Source: Rufibacter sp. LB8
Lineage (GTDB): Bacteria > Bacteroidota > Bacteroidia > Cytophagales > Hymenobacteraceae
Length of the DNA stretch: 64,000 nucleotides
Assembly: GCF_014876185.1 (NCBI RefSeq)
Contig: NZ_JADALJ010000001.1
Location: 1,178,001 to 1,242,000 of the forward strand
Reading direction: 5' to 3'
Shown here: in pieces, positions 34,877-43,514 of the stretch
Layout: the number at the start of each line of letters is the position of its first letter
How positions within the stretch are numbered: the first letter of the stretch is position 1
Program-made: the position numbers and the translations under genes
The notes under the pieces: model-generated
What the model was told of the DNA's origin: nothing
The model's database searches: none
What the model saw: the letters and a program-made list of their open reading frames with translations, nothing else

Positions 34877-36673
34877 CTATTTTACATTCTGCCATTTGGC
34901 GTAGATTTTCTTCTGCTGCTCAGTGGCGTTGGGGGCTGCCTCTGCCCGGTATTTCAAAGTCTGGTCTTTCAGGAGTTTGATGGAAATGCCTAATAGCTGA
35001 CCGCCGCGGCTCACAATGGTCTCCAGCACATCACCTACCGCATAAGAGGGCACAGATCTGTTCAGGTCATCGGTCACACGGTAGCCGTTCACGGCAATAA
35101 TCTCGTCATGCACATTCAGGCCGGCCTGCCAGGCGCTGCCGTCGCGGGTGACGGTAGTGACCATGGGTTTGCCGGAAGCAGTGGAAATGGCGGCGCCCAG
35201 CAAGGGAATATTCTGCGTTTTGTTCTGGTCTACCAAATTCACGCCCGCGGCGGCCAGGTACGCAGCATAGTCTGGGGTTTCTTTGCCATAAGCGTATTTC
35301 TGGAAAAAGTCATTCAAAGACTTGCCGGCAAACTTCTCCATGCCCGCCTGAAACTCTTTGTCTGTGTAGCCCCTGCCCTGTTTCTTGTAATGCAATTCAT
35401 ACAAGTGGCGCATGGCATCATCCAGGGTTTTGGTGCCGTTGCTGGCTTTCATGATTTCCATGTCCAGGAGCATGGCTAAGAGCGCGCCTTTGCTGTAGTA
35501 TGACATGTGCGTGTTGTACGAGTTCTCATCTGGGCGGTACTGCTTGATCCAGGCGTTAAAGCTGGACTCCGCCGCCGATACCACTTTGTTGCCCGGCGCA
35601 TTCTCCACGCTTGTGATGTTGGCCCCCACAATATCTAAATACTCCCGTTCAGTCATCAGCCCGGCGCGACGCACCAAAAGATCATCATAGTAACTGGTGA
35701 AGCCTTCAGACACCCAAAGCATGTTGGTGTAGTTTTCCTTGTCATAATCAAACGGCCCCAGGGCAATAGGCCGCAGGCGCTTTACATTCCAGAGGTGAAA
35801 ATACTCATGCGCCACCAAGCTCAGAAAGCCCTGGTAGCCGCGGCGCGTGCCGTAGCTGGTGCGGGTGGTCTGCAAGGTGGTGGAATTCAAGTGCTCCAGA
35901 CCGCCGCCGCCGTTGTTCAGGTTGTGCACAATGAACAGGTAGTAGTTGATGGGCATGTCGCCGAAGATCTTGGCTGACTCATCCGTAATGCGTTTCATGT
36001 CGGCCACCAGGCGGGTGGGGTCATAGTTGCCGTCGCCGTACATGGCAACGTCATGCTTCACGCCGTTGCTCTCAAAGGAAAAGATTTCATGGTTGCCAAT
36101 TTCAATGGGCGAATCGGCGAGCACGTCATAATTCTCAGCGCGGTAAGTGAAAGGTTGTCCGGCAACCGGGGCCAAACCGGTAGATACTTTCTTCCAGTCT
36201 TTGTAAGGCACCACGGTCAAGGTAGAAGGCAGGTTTTTCTGGCCTTCGGGGTACATGAATATGCTGGTGCCGTTCAAATAGCCGTGGCTGGCGTCAATAA
36301 AGCTGGTGCGCACGCTCATTTCATAGGCATATACTTTGTAGGTAACGGTCACGTCTTTTCCGCCCGAAGCCACGCGCCAGGTGTTTTTGTCTATTTTAGA
36401 CGAAGCAACGGCACCGGCGCTGGTGCTGGCGGTGAACGCTTCCACGTTTTTGGGGAATTCCCTGATCAGGTAAGAACCCGGCGCCCACACGGGCATGGTG
36501 AGATCCACCGTCTTTCCTTTAAAGCCAGACAGCTTCATTTCCACCTCAAAGTAATGGGTGTGCGGTTCTGGCATTGATAAACGGTAGGTGAGCACGGGGG
36601 CGGCGGCGGCCGTCAGAGACAGCGACAAGACCAGCACCAGTGCCACTAAGCATGAAAGGAGTTTGTGTAGCAT
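34877..36673 (-). CDS. M61 family metallopeptidase (glycyl aminopeptidase) with PDZ domain
   Basis: A secreted zinc peptidase of family M61, whose known members remove N-terminal Gly or Ala. The 598-aa protein has a signal peptide (about 1-27), an N-terminal beta domain, the zinc motif in SLVAHEYFHLWNVKRLRP with the third ligand in WVSEGFTSYYDDL, and a C-terminal PDZ domain (TVTRDGSAWQAGLNVHDEIIAVNGYRV). The ATG at 36673 is preferred because it places the signal peptide at the N-terminus. It is a single-gene unit, divergent from the NlpC/P60 gene. Confidence 0.92.
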   Translation of the reverse strand: MLHKLLSCLVALVLVLSLSLTAAAAPVLTYRLSMPEPHTHYFEVEMKLSGFKGKTVDLTMPVWAPGSYLIREFPKNVEAFTASTSAGAVASSKIDKNTWRVASGGKDVTVTYKVYAYEMSVRTSFIDASHGYLNGTSIFMYPEGQKNLPSTLTVVPYKDWKKVSTGLAPVAGQPFTYRAENYDVLADSPIEIGNHEIFSFESNGVKHDVAMYGDGNYDPTRLVADMKRITDESAKIFGDMPINYYLFIVHNLNNGGGGLEHLNSTTLQTTRTSYGTRRGYQGFLSLVAHEYFHLWNVKRLRPIALGPFDYDKENYTNMLWVSEGFTSYYDDLLVRRAGLMTEREYLDIVGANITSVENAPGNKVVSAAESSFNAWIKQYRPDENSYNTHMSYYSKGALLAMLLDMEIMKASNGTKTLDDAMRHLYELHYKKQGRGYTDKEFQAGMEKFAGKSLNDFFQKYAYGKETPDYAAYLAAAGVNLVDQNKTQNIPLLGAAISTASGKPMVTTVTRDGSAWQAGLNVHDEIIAVNGYRVTDDLNRSVPSYAVGDVLETIVSRGGQLLGISIKLLKDQTLKYRAEAAPNATEQQKKIYAKWQNVK

Positions 36674-36802
36674 AGAGTAGGGTGAAATTCGGTTGGTATA
36701 AAAGTTAAAAATACGCCGAAACCGGGGCTTTTCCAAAGACGGTGCTTGCCCGGAACAACCATGGCGGCAGGTTTGAACGTATCACGTGTAAACCACATAC
36801 CC

Positions 36803-37405
36803 ATGAAAAAAATCTGGATAGGCTTCGGCGTCATTTTGGTCCTGCTGCTGTTGTACAAAGCGTTTTTCGCCACAGAGGAAACCGTGGTACCCGGCCTCAG
36901 AAGAACCAGCTTTGACGGCAAGGACAAAACGTTTCACCAGGATTCCGCAGGCAAACCCGTCACCAATACTCCAGACCAGGCCGCCAACCTTGATGTGCTG
37001 GAAGGCTCATACTCCAGCAAAGCCGACAGCGTGGTGGCGTTTGCCTTGCAACGGTACGGCACCGAATATACCTATGGCGGGGCCTCAGAGGAAGGTTTTG
37101 ACTGTTCGGGCTTCACCACCTATGTGTATACCAAATTCAACGTAGAAATGCCCCACGGCTCCACCCTTCAATCTAAGCTGGGCCAAAGCGTGCCCCTGCA
37201 GGAAGCCCGCAAAGGCGACCTCCTCATTTTCACCGGCACCAACCTGCAAGACCGAACCCCTGGCCACGTAGGCATTGTGATCACCAACCCGCCCAAGAAA
37301 GTGCAGTTTGTGCATTCGTCCTCCAACGGCGGCGTGAAAGTGAGCGAAGTGGAAGGCACCCTGTACCAGAAACGGTTTCTGGATGTGCGGCGCGTGATAC
37401 AGTAG
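36803..37405 (+). CDS. NlpC/P60 (C40) family peptidase
   Basis: A 200-aa cell-wall peptidase that should cut peptide cross-links of peptidoglycan outside the inner membrane. It has an N-terminal signal anchor (about 3-20), a linker, and the NlpC/P60 domain: catalytic Cys in EGFDCSGFTTYVYTKF, His in RTPGHVGIVI, and a third residue near FVHSSS. The ATG at 36803 is chosen because it puts the membrane anchor first. The linker before the domain is short and there is no SH3 domain. Confidence 0.9.
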   Translation: MKKIWIGFGVILVLLLLYKAFFATEETVVPGLRRTSFDGKDKTFHQDSAGKPVTNTPDQAANLDVLEGSYSSKADSVVAFALQRYGTEYTYGGASEEGFDCSGFTTYVYTKFNVEMPHGSTLQSKLGQSVPLQEARKGDLLIFTGTNLQDRTPGHVGIVITNPPKKVQFVHSSSNGGVKVSEVEGTLYQKRFLDVRRVIQ

Positions 37406-37458
37406 TTATTGGTGATTGGTTGCTGGTGTTCACTAGGTAATTATTCAGGATAAAAAAT

Positions 37459-37498
37459 CCGTTTTCCGGCTCATTTTCAGAAATGAAGCCGAAAACGG
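37459..37498. repeat. 40-bp palindromic repeat, copy 19
   Basis: Left arm CCGTTTTCCGGCTCATTTT, right arm GAAATGAAGCCGAAAACGG. CGGCT and AGCCG still pair. Confidence 0.85.
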
Positions 37499-37720
37499 AA
37501 TTTCCCACTTTATTAGAAAATGTAGCGTGGCAATAGTATTACAAGGTGGCTCCATGAAACCGGGGCGCATCAAAAACTACAATTCTAAAGCGAAACCTGC
37601 GAAATAAAATTCTTGTTTTAACAACCTGTTTTCCTGCGGAGCACCACCAGGTAATAATCTTACCAGGCTACTTTTCCAATAAAGGCAGCTCGGCAAACCT
37701 TGGGCCGCCTGAACCATTTT
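37499..37720. other. intergenic stretch without recognised content
   Basis: It lies between two palindromic repeats. I see no gene, tRNA or terminator in it. Confidence 0.5.
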
Positions 37721-37760
37721 CCGTTTTCGGGCTCATTTCTGGAAATGAGCCCGAAAACGG
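37721..37760. repeat. 40-bp palindromic repeat, copy 20 (perfect)
   Basis: Both 19-nt arms are exact (left arm CCGTTTTCGGGCTCATTTC), centre TG. It is one of four perfect copies. Confidence 0.95.
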
Positions 37761-37807
37761 ATTTTTTGCTTGGGCTTCACATAATTTTACCGAGGAAAAA
37801 AAGGGCA

Positions 37808-38040
37808 AAAAAATACCCGGCTATTGCAATAGCCGGGTACGGAATCCTTTGAAATGGTATCAAGCGGCACAGGAAGGATGCCTCCCTCTCACGCCTGGCT
37901 ACCTCATGCCGGATTCGCCAGTTAGACCAAAGTCTTTAGCAAGCTTCAACACGATTAACGGTTGACACATGAGCTAGGCTTGATACATTCTTACTGGGAT
38001 TAGACACTTTTACCTCCTTTCTTTAAGTCCGACATAAACC
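37808..38040 (-). ncRNA. candidate structured non-coding RNA with its own terminator
   Basis: No sizeable protein gene is present, but the - strand looks like a folded RNA ending in a strong terminator. GTATCAAGC (37987-37979) pairs perfectly with GCTTGATAC (37865-37857), enclosing CTCATG/CATGAG and smaller hairpins such as AGAC/GTCT; outside this AATCC pairs with GGATT. A stem of bulges closed by long-range pairs resembles 6S-type RNA, but I cannot assign a family. A GTG frame of 23 codons (38007-37936) follows an AGGAGG sequence and might be a small peptide. Ends are approximate. Confidence 0.5.
37811..37842 (-). terminator. intrinsic terminator of the candidate ncRNA
   Basis: TACCCGGCTATTG pairs perfectly with CAATAGCCGGGTA and on the - strand is followed by seven T residues. 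Confidence 0.88.
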
Positions 38041-38151
38041 CTATTAAACTTCCAAATAACTTATGGCGATTCTGGTAGGGCCCGGAGCACTCGCTTCCGT
38101 TTTATAAAGTTAAAAAGGCCAAGGATAGTTCAAAAGGATTTATGAAATAAT

Positions 38152-38529
38152 TTATCTTATTTCTGTGGGCCCGGCCGCGTCTAATCTCCAGATTACCCAA
38201 ATCCAGGACACTACCAAAAATGCCACCACAGCGGCGTCAAGCAAGTAAATATCCAGAATCACATCAAGGGTGGCGTAGCGGATATCCATGGCGCCCAGCC
38301 CCAAGGCACTGAAAACCGCCAGCAGGTCAATGCTGCGTTCCCGCTGTTGCTGGAAGGCCGCGCAGAAGAGTGCCGCTCCTATGGCCAGCACCAACACGCC
38401 CACCACTTCTACCAGCCAAACTTCATTCTTGGGCCCCGTAACCGCCAGAAAACTAGGCATATGCACCAAGGGCCAGATACCGGTAAAACCATAAAAGAGG
38501 CCTTGCCCCGTTAGTAGGAATTTTCGCAT
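38152..38529 (-). CDS. small integral membrane protein, unknown function
   Basis: A 125-aa protein with about four membrane segments (VWLVEVVGVLVLAIGAALFCAAF, SIDLLAVFSALGLGAMDI and ILDIYLLDAAVVAFLVVSWIWVIW are clear). It begins MRKFLLTGQGLFYGFTGIWPLVHM. I do not recognise a named family. The start at 38529 is preferred over 38571, which adds an unlikely polar leader. The candidate ncRNA lies about 110 bp downstream on the same strand. Confidence 0.7.
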   Translation of the reverse strand: MRKFLLTGQGLFYGFTGIWPLVHMPSFLAVTGPKNEVWLVEVVGVLVLAIGAALFCAAFQQQRERSIDLLAVFSALGLGAMDIRYATLDVILDIYLLDAAVVAFLVVSWIWVIWRLDAAGPTEIR

Positions 38530-38735
38530 GAGGCAAAATTTTTTATGTAGCGAGGTTGTGCACCAGGGCAAACTAAACTAAGACTTCTACCTTACAAAGG
38601 CAAATGAGATAGGTTAGAGGATGGAAGTCAAAGGAATTAGGATTGGCGTATATTTATTTTAGGCCTGCTGGAGCATTTCAAGCCGCTAATGGTAGGTTCT
38701 TGCCACCGTACTTCTCATTATTTTTTACGTGAAAC

Positions 38736-38743
38736 TATTTTTG
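38736..38743 (+). promoter_or_regulatory. -7 promoter box of the DUF2147 gene
   Basis: TATTTTTG matches TAnnTTTG 50 bp before the ATG. The -33 element is weak. Confidence 0.4.
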
Positions 38744-38793
38744 GTCTTTAAATTGCTTATATTTAGTAACCATAACCTACTAACCAACCATTT

Positions 38794-39222
38794 ATGAAGA
38801 AGATCTTTTTGCTGGCTCTTATGCTTAGCCTCACCACGCTAGCCTGGGCTCAAAAGAAATCACCTATTGGCATCTGGACCAATGAGGAGAAAGAAGCACG
38901 GTTTGAGATTTACCAGTGCGGCACCAAACTTTGCGGCAAGATTATCTGGCTCAAAGAACCTAACCGCGACGGCAAACCTAAAACCGACCAGTTCAACCCA
39001 GACAGCAAATTGCAGAGCCGCCCCATCATTGGGTTGGTGTTCCTGAAAGGCTTTGAGCCAGACGGCGACAACAAGTGGGATGATGGCACTATCTATGATC
39101 CAAAGTCGGGCAAGGAGTATTCTTCTTACATGAAACTGCTCAGCAACGGCAAAATGGAAGTGAAAGGCTACATTGGCATCTCTTTGATTGGCCGTTCACA
39201 GACCTGGACCCGCGTTCAATAA
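38794..39222 (+). CDS. DUF2147 domain protein
   Basis: A 142-aa secreted protein with a signal peptide (about 1-19, ending AWAQ) and the DUF2147 domain: IGIWTNEEKEARFEIYQCGTKLCGKIIWLKEP, then GLVFLKGFEPDGDNKWDDGTIYDPKSGKEYSSYMKLLSNGKMEVKGYIGISLIGRSQTW. The fold is lipocalin-like. The function is unknown, although it occurs widely in Gram-negative envelopes. Single-gene unit with a strong terminator. Confidence 0.92.
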   Translation: MKKIFLLALMLSLTTLAWAQKKSPIGIWTNEEKEARFEIYQCGTKLCGKIIWLKEPNRDGKPKTDQFNPDSKLQSRPIIGLVFLKGFEPDGDNKWDDGTIYDPKSGKEYSSYMKLLSNGKMEVKGYIGISLIGRSQTWTRVQ

Positions 39223-39242
39223 GCCACTCATTGATTACATAG

Positions 39243-39276
39243 AAAAGGGCCACTCTAGAGTGGCCCTTTTCTTTTT
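39243..39276 (+). terminator. intrinsic terminator of the DUF2147 gene
   Basis: AAAAGGGCCACTC pairs with GAGTGGCCCTTTT, then CTTTTT. The stem could also serve the other strand. Confidence 0.92.
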
Positions 39277-39315
39277 GTGTTATGTTGATGAAAGGAATAT
39301 TTCCTGAAAAATCAA

Positions 39316-39798
39316 TTAGCAAAGATCCAGAATTTTGATGCTCTTGTCTCTGAACACAAATGAGTCTCCTTTGGTCTTACCGGCCATGGCCTGAAACACC
39401 GGGGAGGCCGGTGAAATGGCGAAGTACTTTTCCCCTTCCACGTTAATTTCTCCCAGGCTCACCGAGATAAAATAATTCTGGGCATCGGTTTTCACCACAG
39501 AGCCCAGGGAAATGTCTTCGTTCACTTTGTTGCGCACAATGCGCTTGAGAATACTAAGTTTGCTGATGGCCTCGTCCAGCTGCTTGGCAAACATGTCGCG
39601 CTGAATCTGGCAGGCCTCCCTGAACGACTCAAACTTATCTTCCATGGCTCCCTGGCTTTCATTGGCGCTGTTTTGGGCTTCTTCCATGGCAAACCGGGCG
39701 TTCTCCACAAAATCTGTCTGGGCTTTGAGGCATTCTTCCATCAACCGGTGTTTGATCTCCAGGTCTGGGGCAGTTTCTGTCATAGTTGAAGTGGTCAT
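39316..39798 (-). CDS. Gre-like transcription factor family protein
   Basis: A 160-aa protein with an N-terminal coiled coil (about 10-95, rich in Glu/Gln/Ala) and a C-terminal GreA/GreB-like domain (about 100-160, SLGSVVKTDAQNYFISVSLGEI...FAISPASPVFQAMAGKTKGDSF). GreA-type factors reach into RNA polymerase and rescue backtracked complexes; the Rnk-like variants compete with them. The N-terminal coiled coil lacks a clear acidic tip pair, so cleavage activity is uncertain. Confidence 0.78.
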   Translation of the reverse strand: MTTSTMTETAPDLEIKHRLMEECLKAQTDFVENARFAMEEAQNSANESQGAMEDKFESFREACQIQRDMFAKQLDEAISKLSILKRIVRNKVNEDISLGSVVKTDAQNYFISVSLGEINVEGEKYFAISPASPVFQAMAGKTKGDSFVFRDKSIKILDLC

Positions 39799-39893
39799 AG
39801 GCGTTAGGTTTGGTTTGGGGCTCGCCTCCAGCCTGGTCAGGCCAAAGCTGGGGCAAACAAAGAAACAAAAGGTTTACATACGCTTCAGAAAAG

Positions 39894-39933
39894 CTGTTTT
39901 AGGGCTCATTTACAAAATGGAGGCTAAAAACGG
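39894..39933. repeat. 40-bp palindromic repeat, copy 21 (degenerate)
   Basis: CTGTTTTAGGGCTCATTTA against AAAATGGAGGCTAAAAACGG; the arms have diverged. Confidence 0.7.
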
Positions 39934-40028
39934 AAAGGACGGTGACTCTCCTATCGTCGCAAAGCTTTAAACTGATAAAATCAGAATTTGTTGGGATAAA
40001 ATAAAATTTTTCAGGCCAAGCCGCTGAT

Positions 40029-42047
40029 TTACAGTTTCACAAACTTGATCACCTTTACCATACCACCGTAATTCAATATGAGCAAATAAGCGCCGGGCGC
40101 CAGGTAATCAATTTTTATAGTTTTCTCCACCCGTGGGTCAAAAGACTTCAATGTACGGCCTGCTATATCTGTCAAGGTAATCTCAGTAAGGCCACCTACG
40201 CCTTCCAGAAATTGCACTTCATCCCTTGCCGGGTTTGGGTAGACACCTACTTCATAGATTGGTTTTCTGCCTTGGATTGGCATGAGCGAAGGGTCTTTGT
40301 CCAACACATCTACCTTCTCTGCCAGCCACTGGTCAGGGTCCAGTTGCATGCCCACCACGGTGCCCTTTAATTTAAAGGAATATTCTTCCACTGGTTTGTC
40401 TTGCTGCAAAAGAACCAAGGTGTCTTTCTCAGTGGTGTAGATTTTTAACTCCATTTCGGTTTTAAAGAAAGGCGTATTGGGGCTAGAGCCGGTCTGCGTG
40501 GATTTGAGGTAGAGCTTTCCGTCTTGCTGTGCCCACCGTATGTCAAAGATAGGATAGCCTTCGCCATACACCCATTGGTCAAAGAAATAGGCAAAAGACC
40601 GGCCCGCCACCTGTTCCACCACGCGCTGGAAATCTCGGGTGGTGGCTACTTTATTTTTATACTGATTTCTATAAGTGCGCAACACCTGGAAAAACAAGGC
40701 GTCAGATGCCAGGGCATGCCGAAGCATGTGCAACACCATGGCCCCTTTTCTATAACTTAACACTGAGTTGAAAATAGCTCCCACCTGCGTGCTGTCTCGT
40801 ACAAAAACAGAGCCCTGCGAAAATGTGCTACTCCCCGCTGCTCTCTCTATCCAATTGCGCGCAGCCCCAGGCTGAAATTCCTGCAAGGCCAAATACTCAC
40901 TGTAACTGGCGAAGCCTTCGTTCAACCAGATATGGCTCCAGCCCGCACAGGTTACTTCATTGCCCCACCACTGGTGCGCCAGTTCATGGGCCGTGAGCGT
41001 GAATTCAAAGCTAGACTGCGTGGTCATGGTTTGGTGCTCCATGCCGCCGCCCATAGGGGCCATGCTGTGCCCGTATTTCTCTTTGTGGAACGGGTACAAG
41101 CCAAACTTTTCTGAGAACAGCTGCAACAAGGGGGCGGTGTTGTCAATGCCAGGTTTAAACGCCGCCAGGGCCTGCGGATGGTCATATATAAAGTTCTGAA
41201 CCGGAATGGGCGCCGTGGCGCCAGGCACCGTTACCGGAAACGTGTATTCCTGGTACTGCCCCACCGCCACCGAGATAAGGTAATAGGCTATGGGGTACGT
41301 AGACTTCCATTCATAACGGTGCTTCTGGTTGGGAAGTGGCGTCACGCGCTGGAGCAGGCCGTTAGACCCTACTTTGTTGCCTACGTCTGTGGTGACCCAA
41401 ACGTCTACGGAGTCTGCTTTGTCTGCGAGTAATTGTTTGACCGGGAACCACTCAGAGGCCGCGAAAGGCTCGCTCAAACTCCAGGTGACCTGTGCGTTGT
41501 ACTGAGAAACCGTGGCCGTGTTCAGGCCGTTGCCAATGGCGGCGCTAGCTCCCGAAGGCGCGGTACCGGCGTAAAAAACCTGCGCCGTGAATTTCTGCTG
41601 GGCCGGCACCTGCATGGGCATCTGTACACGCACCTCGCTGTTGGTCCTATTCACCACGCCCGGCTGCCCGTTGATCAACACGCGGTCAATGGTCAGGTTT
41701 GGGTGCAGCTCAAACGCGAATTCAGAAAAATTTGAAGAAAGATTAGTGGCCAAAATGGTCACGTTTCCCTGCACATTCAGATTGTTTCGCTCCAGGCCAA
41801 GGTCCAGTTTGTACCAGTGCACGTCATATTGCCGCATCAGGGCTACGTGCGCCTCAGAGGTGATGCCATCGGCGAGCAGCAGGGAGGTTGATTGTAGGCG
41901 GGCCACCGCGCACGGATGCGGATCTTTCTCCTGGGCTTGCGCCACAATTCCCTGGCCAAGTAAGAGCACCAGCAGCAGACAGCCCCATTTAGTCTTTAAA
42001 CGATTTAAAAACGAAGGCCTGAAAGAAGTATAGGAAAAATGTGTCAT
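40029..42047 (-). CDS. M1 family metallopeptidase with T9SS C-terminal sorting domain
   Basis: A secreted zinc aminopeptidase. The 672-aa protein has a signal peptide after a polar leader (hydrophobic part WGCLLLVLLLGQGIVAQAQ), the M1 beta-saddle, GGGMEHQT in place of the GAMEN motif, the zinc site HELAHQWWGNEVT...LNEGFASYSEYL, and a C-terminal type A sorting domain of about 75 residues (VYPNPARDEVQF...DIAGRTLKSF...YLLILNYGG). The tail marks it for export by the type IX secretion system to the cell surface. The start at 42047 is preferred over 42080. Confidence 0.93.
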   Translation of the reverse strand: MTHFSYTSFRPSFLNRLKTKWGCLLLVLLLGQGIVAQAQEKDPHPCAVARLQSTSLLLADGITSEAHVALMRQYDVHWYKLDLGLERNNLNVQGNVTILATNLSSNFSEFAFELHPNLTIDRVLINGQPGVVNRTNSEVRVQMPMQVPAQQKFTAQVFYAGTAPSGASAAIGNGLNTATVSQYNAQVTWSLSEPFAASEWFPVKQLLADKADSVDVWVTTDVGNKVGSNGLLQRVTPLPNQKHRYEWKSTYPIAYYLISVAVGQYQEYTFPVTVPGATAPIPVQNFIYDHPQALAAFKPGIDNTAPLLQLFSEKFGLYPFHKEKYGHSMAPMGGGMEHQTMTTQSSFEFTLTAHELAHQWWGNEVTCAGWSHIWLNEGFASYSEYLALQEFQPGAARNWIERAAGSSTFSQGSVFVRDSTQVGAIFNSVLSYRKGAMVLHMLRHALASDALFFQVLRTYRNQYKNKVATTRDFQRVVEQVAGRSFAYFFDQWVYGEGYPIFDIRWAQQDGKLYLKSTQTGSSPNTPFFKTEMELKIYTTEKDTLVLLQQDKPVEEYSFKLKGTVVGMQLDPDQWLAEKVDVLDKDPSLMPIQGRKPIYEVGVYPNPARDEVQFLEGVGGLTEITLTDIAGRTLKSFDPRVEKTIKIDYLAPGAYLLILNYGGMVKVIKFVKL

Positions 42048-42201
42048 AAGAAGTGCTAGCGAAACAACTGGCCAGGCCACAAAAATGGTGCCTTATGATT
42101 ATATCTCAACTAACGAAATTTTCCCGGCACCTGGCACACTCTATCGCAAATTGTTTCAGGGCAATTCACTGTCCATTTCCTCATGCCTAAAAAAAGCCTT
42201 C

Positions 42202-42241
42202 CTGTTTTAGGGCTCATTTCTGGAAATGAGCTCCAAAACAG
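42202..42241. repeat. 40-bp palindromic repeat, copy 22
   Basis: The ends are CTG and CAG, a paired change as in copy 2. The centre arms are consensus (GGGCTCATTTC). Confidence 0.88.
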
Positions 42242-42294
42242 AAAGGCTTGGCTTTCAACCTAACTAATGATGCTTAGTTCAAATTTGGCAATTG

Positions 42295-43368
42295 CTACTG
42301 CACCAGTATTTTCTCAGACTGCACCTTGTTGCCAATCATCAACTGAATGACGTATAGCCCAGCGCCTGCCTTGCTCAAGTCAATATCTTTGGCGTAGAAC
42401 CCAGATACTTTTCCTGGTTCATCTTGGAATACGGTTTTGCCGGCGTTGTTCACTATCCTCACCTTCACCTCAGAAGCAGCAGGCACATTAAAGGAAAGCC
42501 TGAACTTGCCGTTGGACGGGTTGGGGGCCACCAAAACATCGGTTTGCCCTTCTTTTTTCTTCGCCGCTTTCTGGTTTTTCTTGTCGGTTTTGGCGGCCAG
42601 GGCTTTGGAAGGTTTCAATAAGATAATGGTTTTGCCTTCTTTGGTGGTGAGGCTGATCACTTCCACGTTACCGGGCTCGGTTACCCTAATGTTCCCAGCC
42701 GCTTCCAGGAGTTTTGCCTGCACACGCGCACCGTTTCTCAGCACTCTGATGCTTTCAATGTTCTGGATCTTGATGGAATCCATGTTGGTGGTGAAGGTGG
42801 TGTCCATCCGGAAGATGACCCGGCGCTTTTGCAGGGAATCGCCTTCCGCCAGGTCACGGGTAAAAATCCGTATGCCTTCTTTGCCCAGGGCCCGGGCACC
42901 CGTCACCCGTACTTCCTTCAAATCACCGTGAAACAAAGTTTGAGCAGAATCTCTGGTGTACACGCGGGTACGATGCAGCTGTCTAAACAAAGAATCGCGC
43001 CCGGCAAACCGGAGCACAGCAACGTTCACCGTGTCGCCTACCCGGCTGGGGAAAACATTCACAAACTCGGTCTGACTTAACGAATTGACCTTGGTGGGTA
43101 GGATCACTTTGGCACCCAGGTTTTTAAGGGAACCGGCTTTCTCCTTCATTTCTTTCACGGCCTGTGCAATAGTCTGGCCTTCTTTAAGGGTAAAGGTGGT
43201 GTCCAAGAGATAATGGACGTCGCCTTCGGCCTGAATGATTTTAATTTTGGATTGGCGGGCATGTTTTTCAACGGTGGCTTTTTCCTGGGCGAATGACTGG
43301 GTACCCAGGCCTAATAACAAGGTGGCCAGGAAGGTGCTGCCAAGGGTGCGGGTTGCTTTTTGTATCAT
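42295..43368 (-). CDS. T9SS cargo protein of unknown function
   Basis: A 357-aa secreted protein: signal peptide (about 1-27, ending QSFAQE), a middle region rich in Lys, Thr and Val with short beta-type repeats, a Lys-rich spacer (KTDKKNQKAAKKKEG), and a C-terminal type A sorting domain (VAPNPSNGKFRLSFNVPAASEVKVRIVNNAGKTVFQD...GLYVIQLMIGNK). I do not recognise the middle domain. It is divergent from the histidine kinase gene with 146 bp between them, so it may be a target of that system (inference). Confidence 0.8.
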   Translation of the reverse strand: MIQKATRTLGSTFLATLLLGLGTQSFAQEKATVEKHARQSKIKIIQAEGDVHYLLDTTFTLKEGQTIAQAVKEMKEKAGSLKNLGAKVILPTKVNSLSQTEFVNVFPSRVGDTVNVAVLRFAGRDSLFRQLHRTRVYTRDSAQTLFHGDLKEVRVTGARALGKEGIRIFTRDLAEGDSLQKRRVIFRMDTTFTTNMDSIKIQNIESIRVLRNGARVQAKLLEAAGNIRVTEPGNVEVISLTTKEGKTIILLKPSKALAAKTDKKNQKAAKKKEGQTDVLVAPNPSNGKFRLSFNVPAASEVKVRIVNNAGKTVFQDEPGKVSGFYAKDIDLSKAGAGLYVIQLMIGNKVQSEKILVQ

Positions 43369-43514
43369 AAATCTGTAGTTTAGGTAAGGTGCTTGTTTTG
43401 GTTGGTACAATAGTACTGCCTTAGGCGGTAGCTGCTGGTTAAGAGCAGGTTAAAGTGTGTTAAGGAAACGTTAAAGAATACCAAGGCTAGCGCCAACCCT
43501 ATATCTTTGTAGAG

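Noticed and set aside
37808-38040. tmRNA, signal recognition particle RNA or riboswitch
   Set aside because: No tRNA-like ends or CCA, no SRP tetraloop motif, and no recognisable riboswitch core. A stand-alone terminator also argues against a riboswitch.
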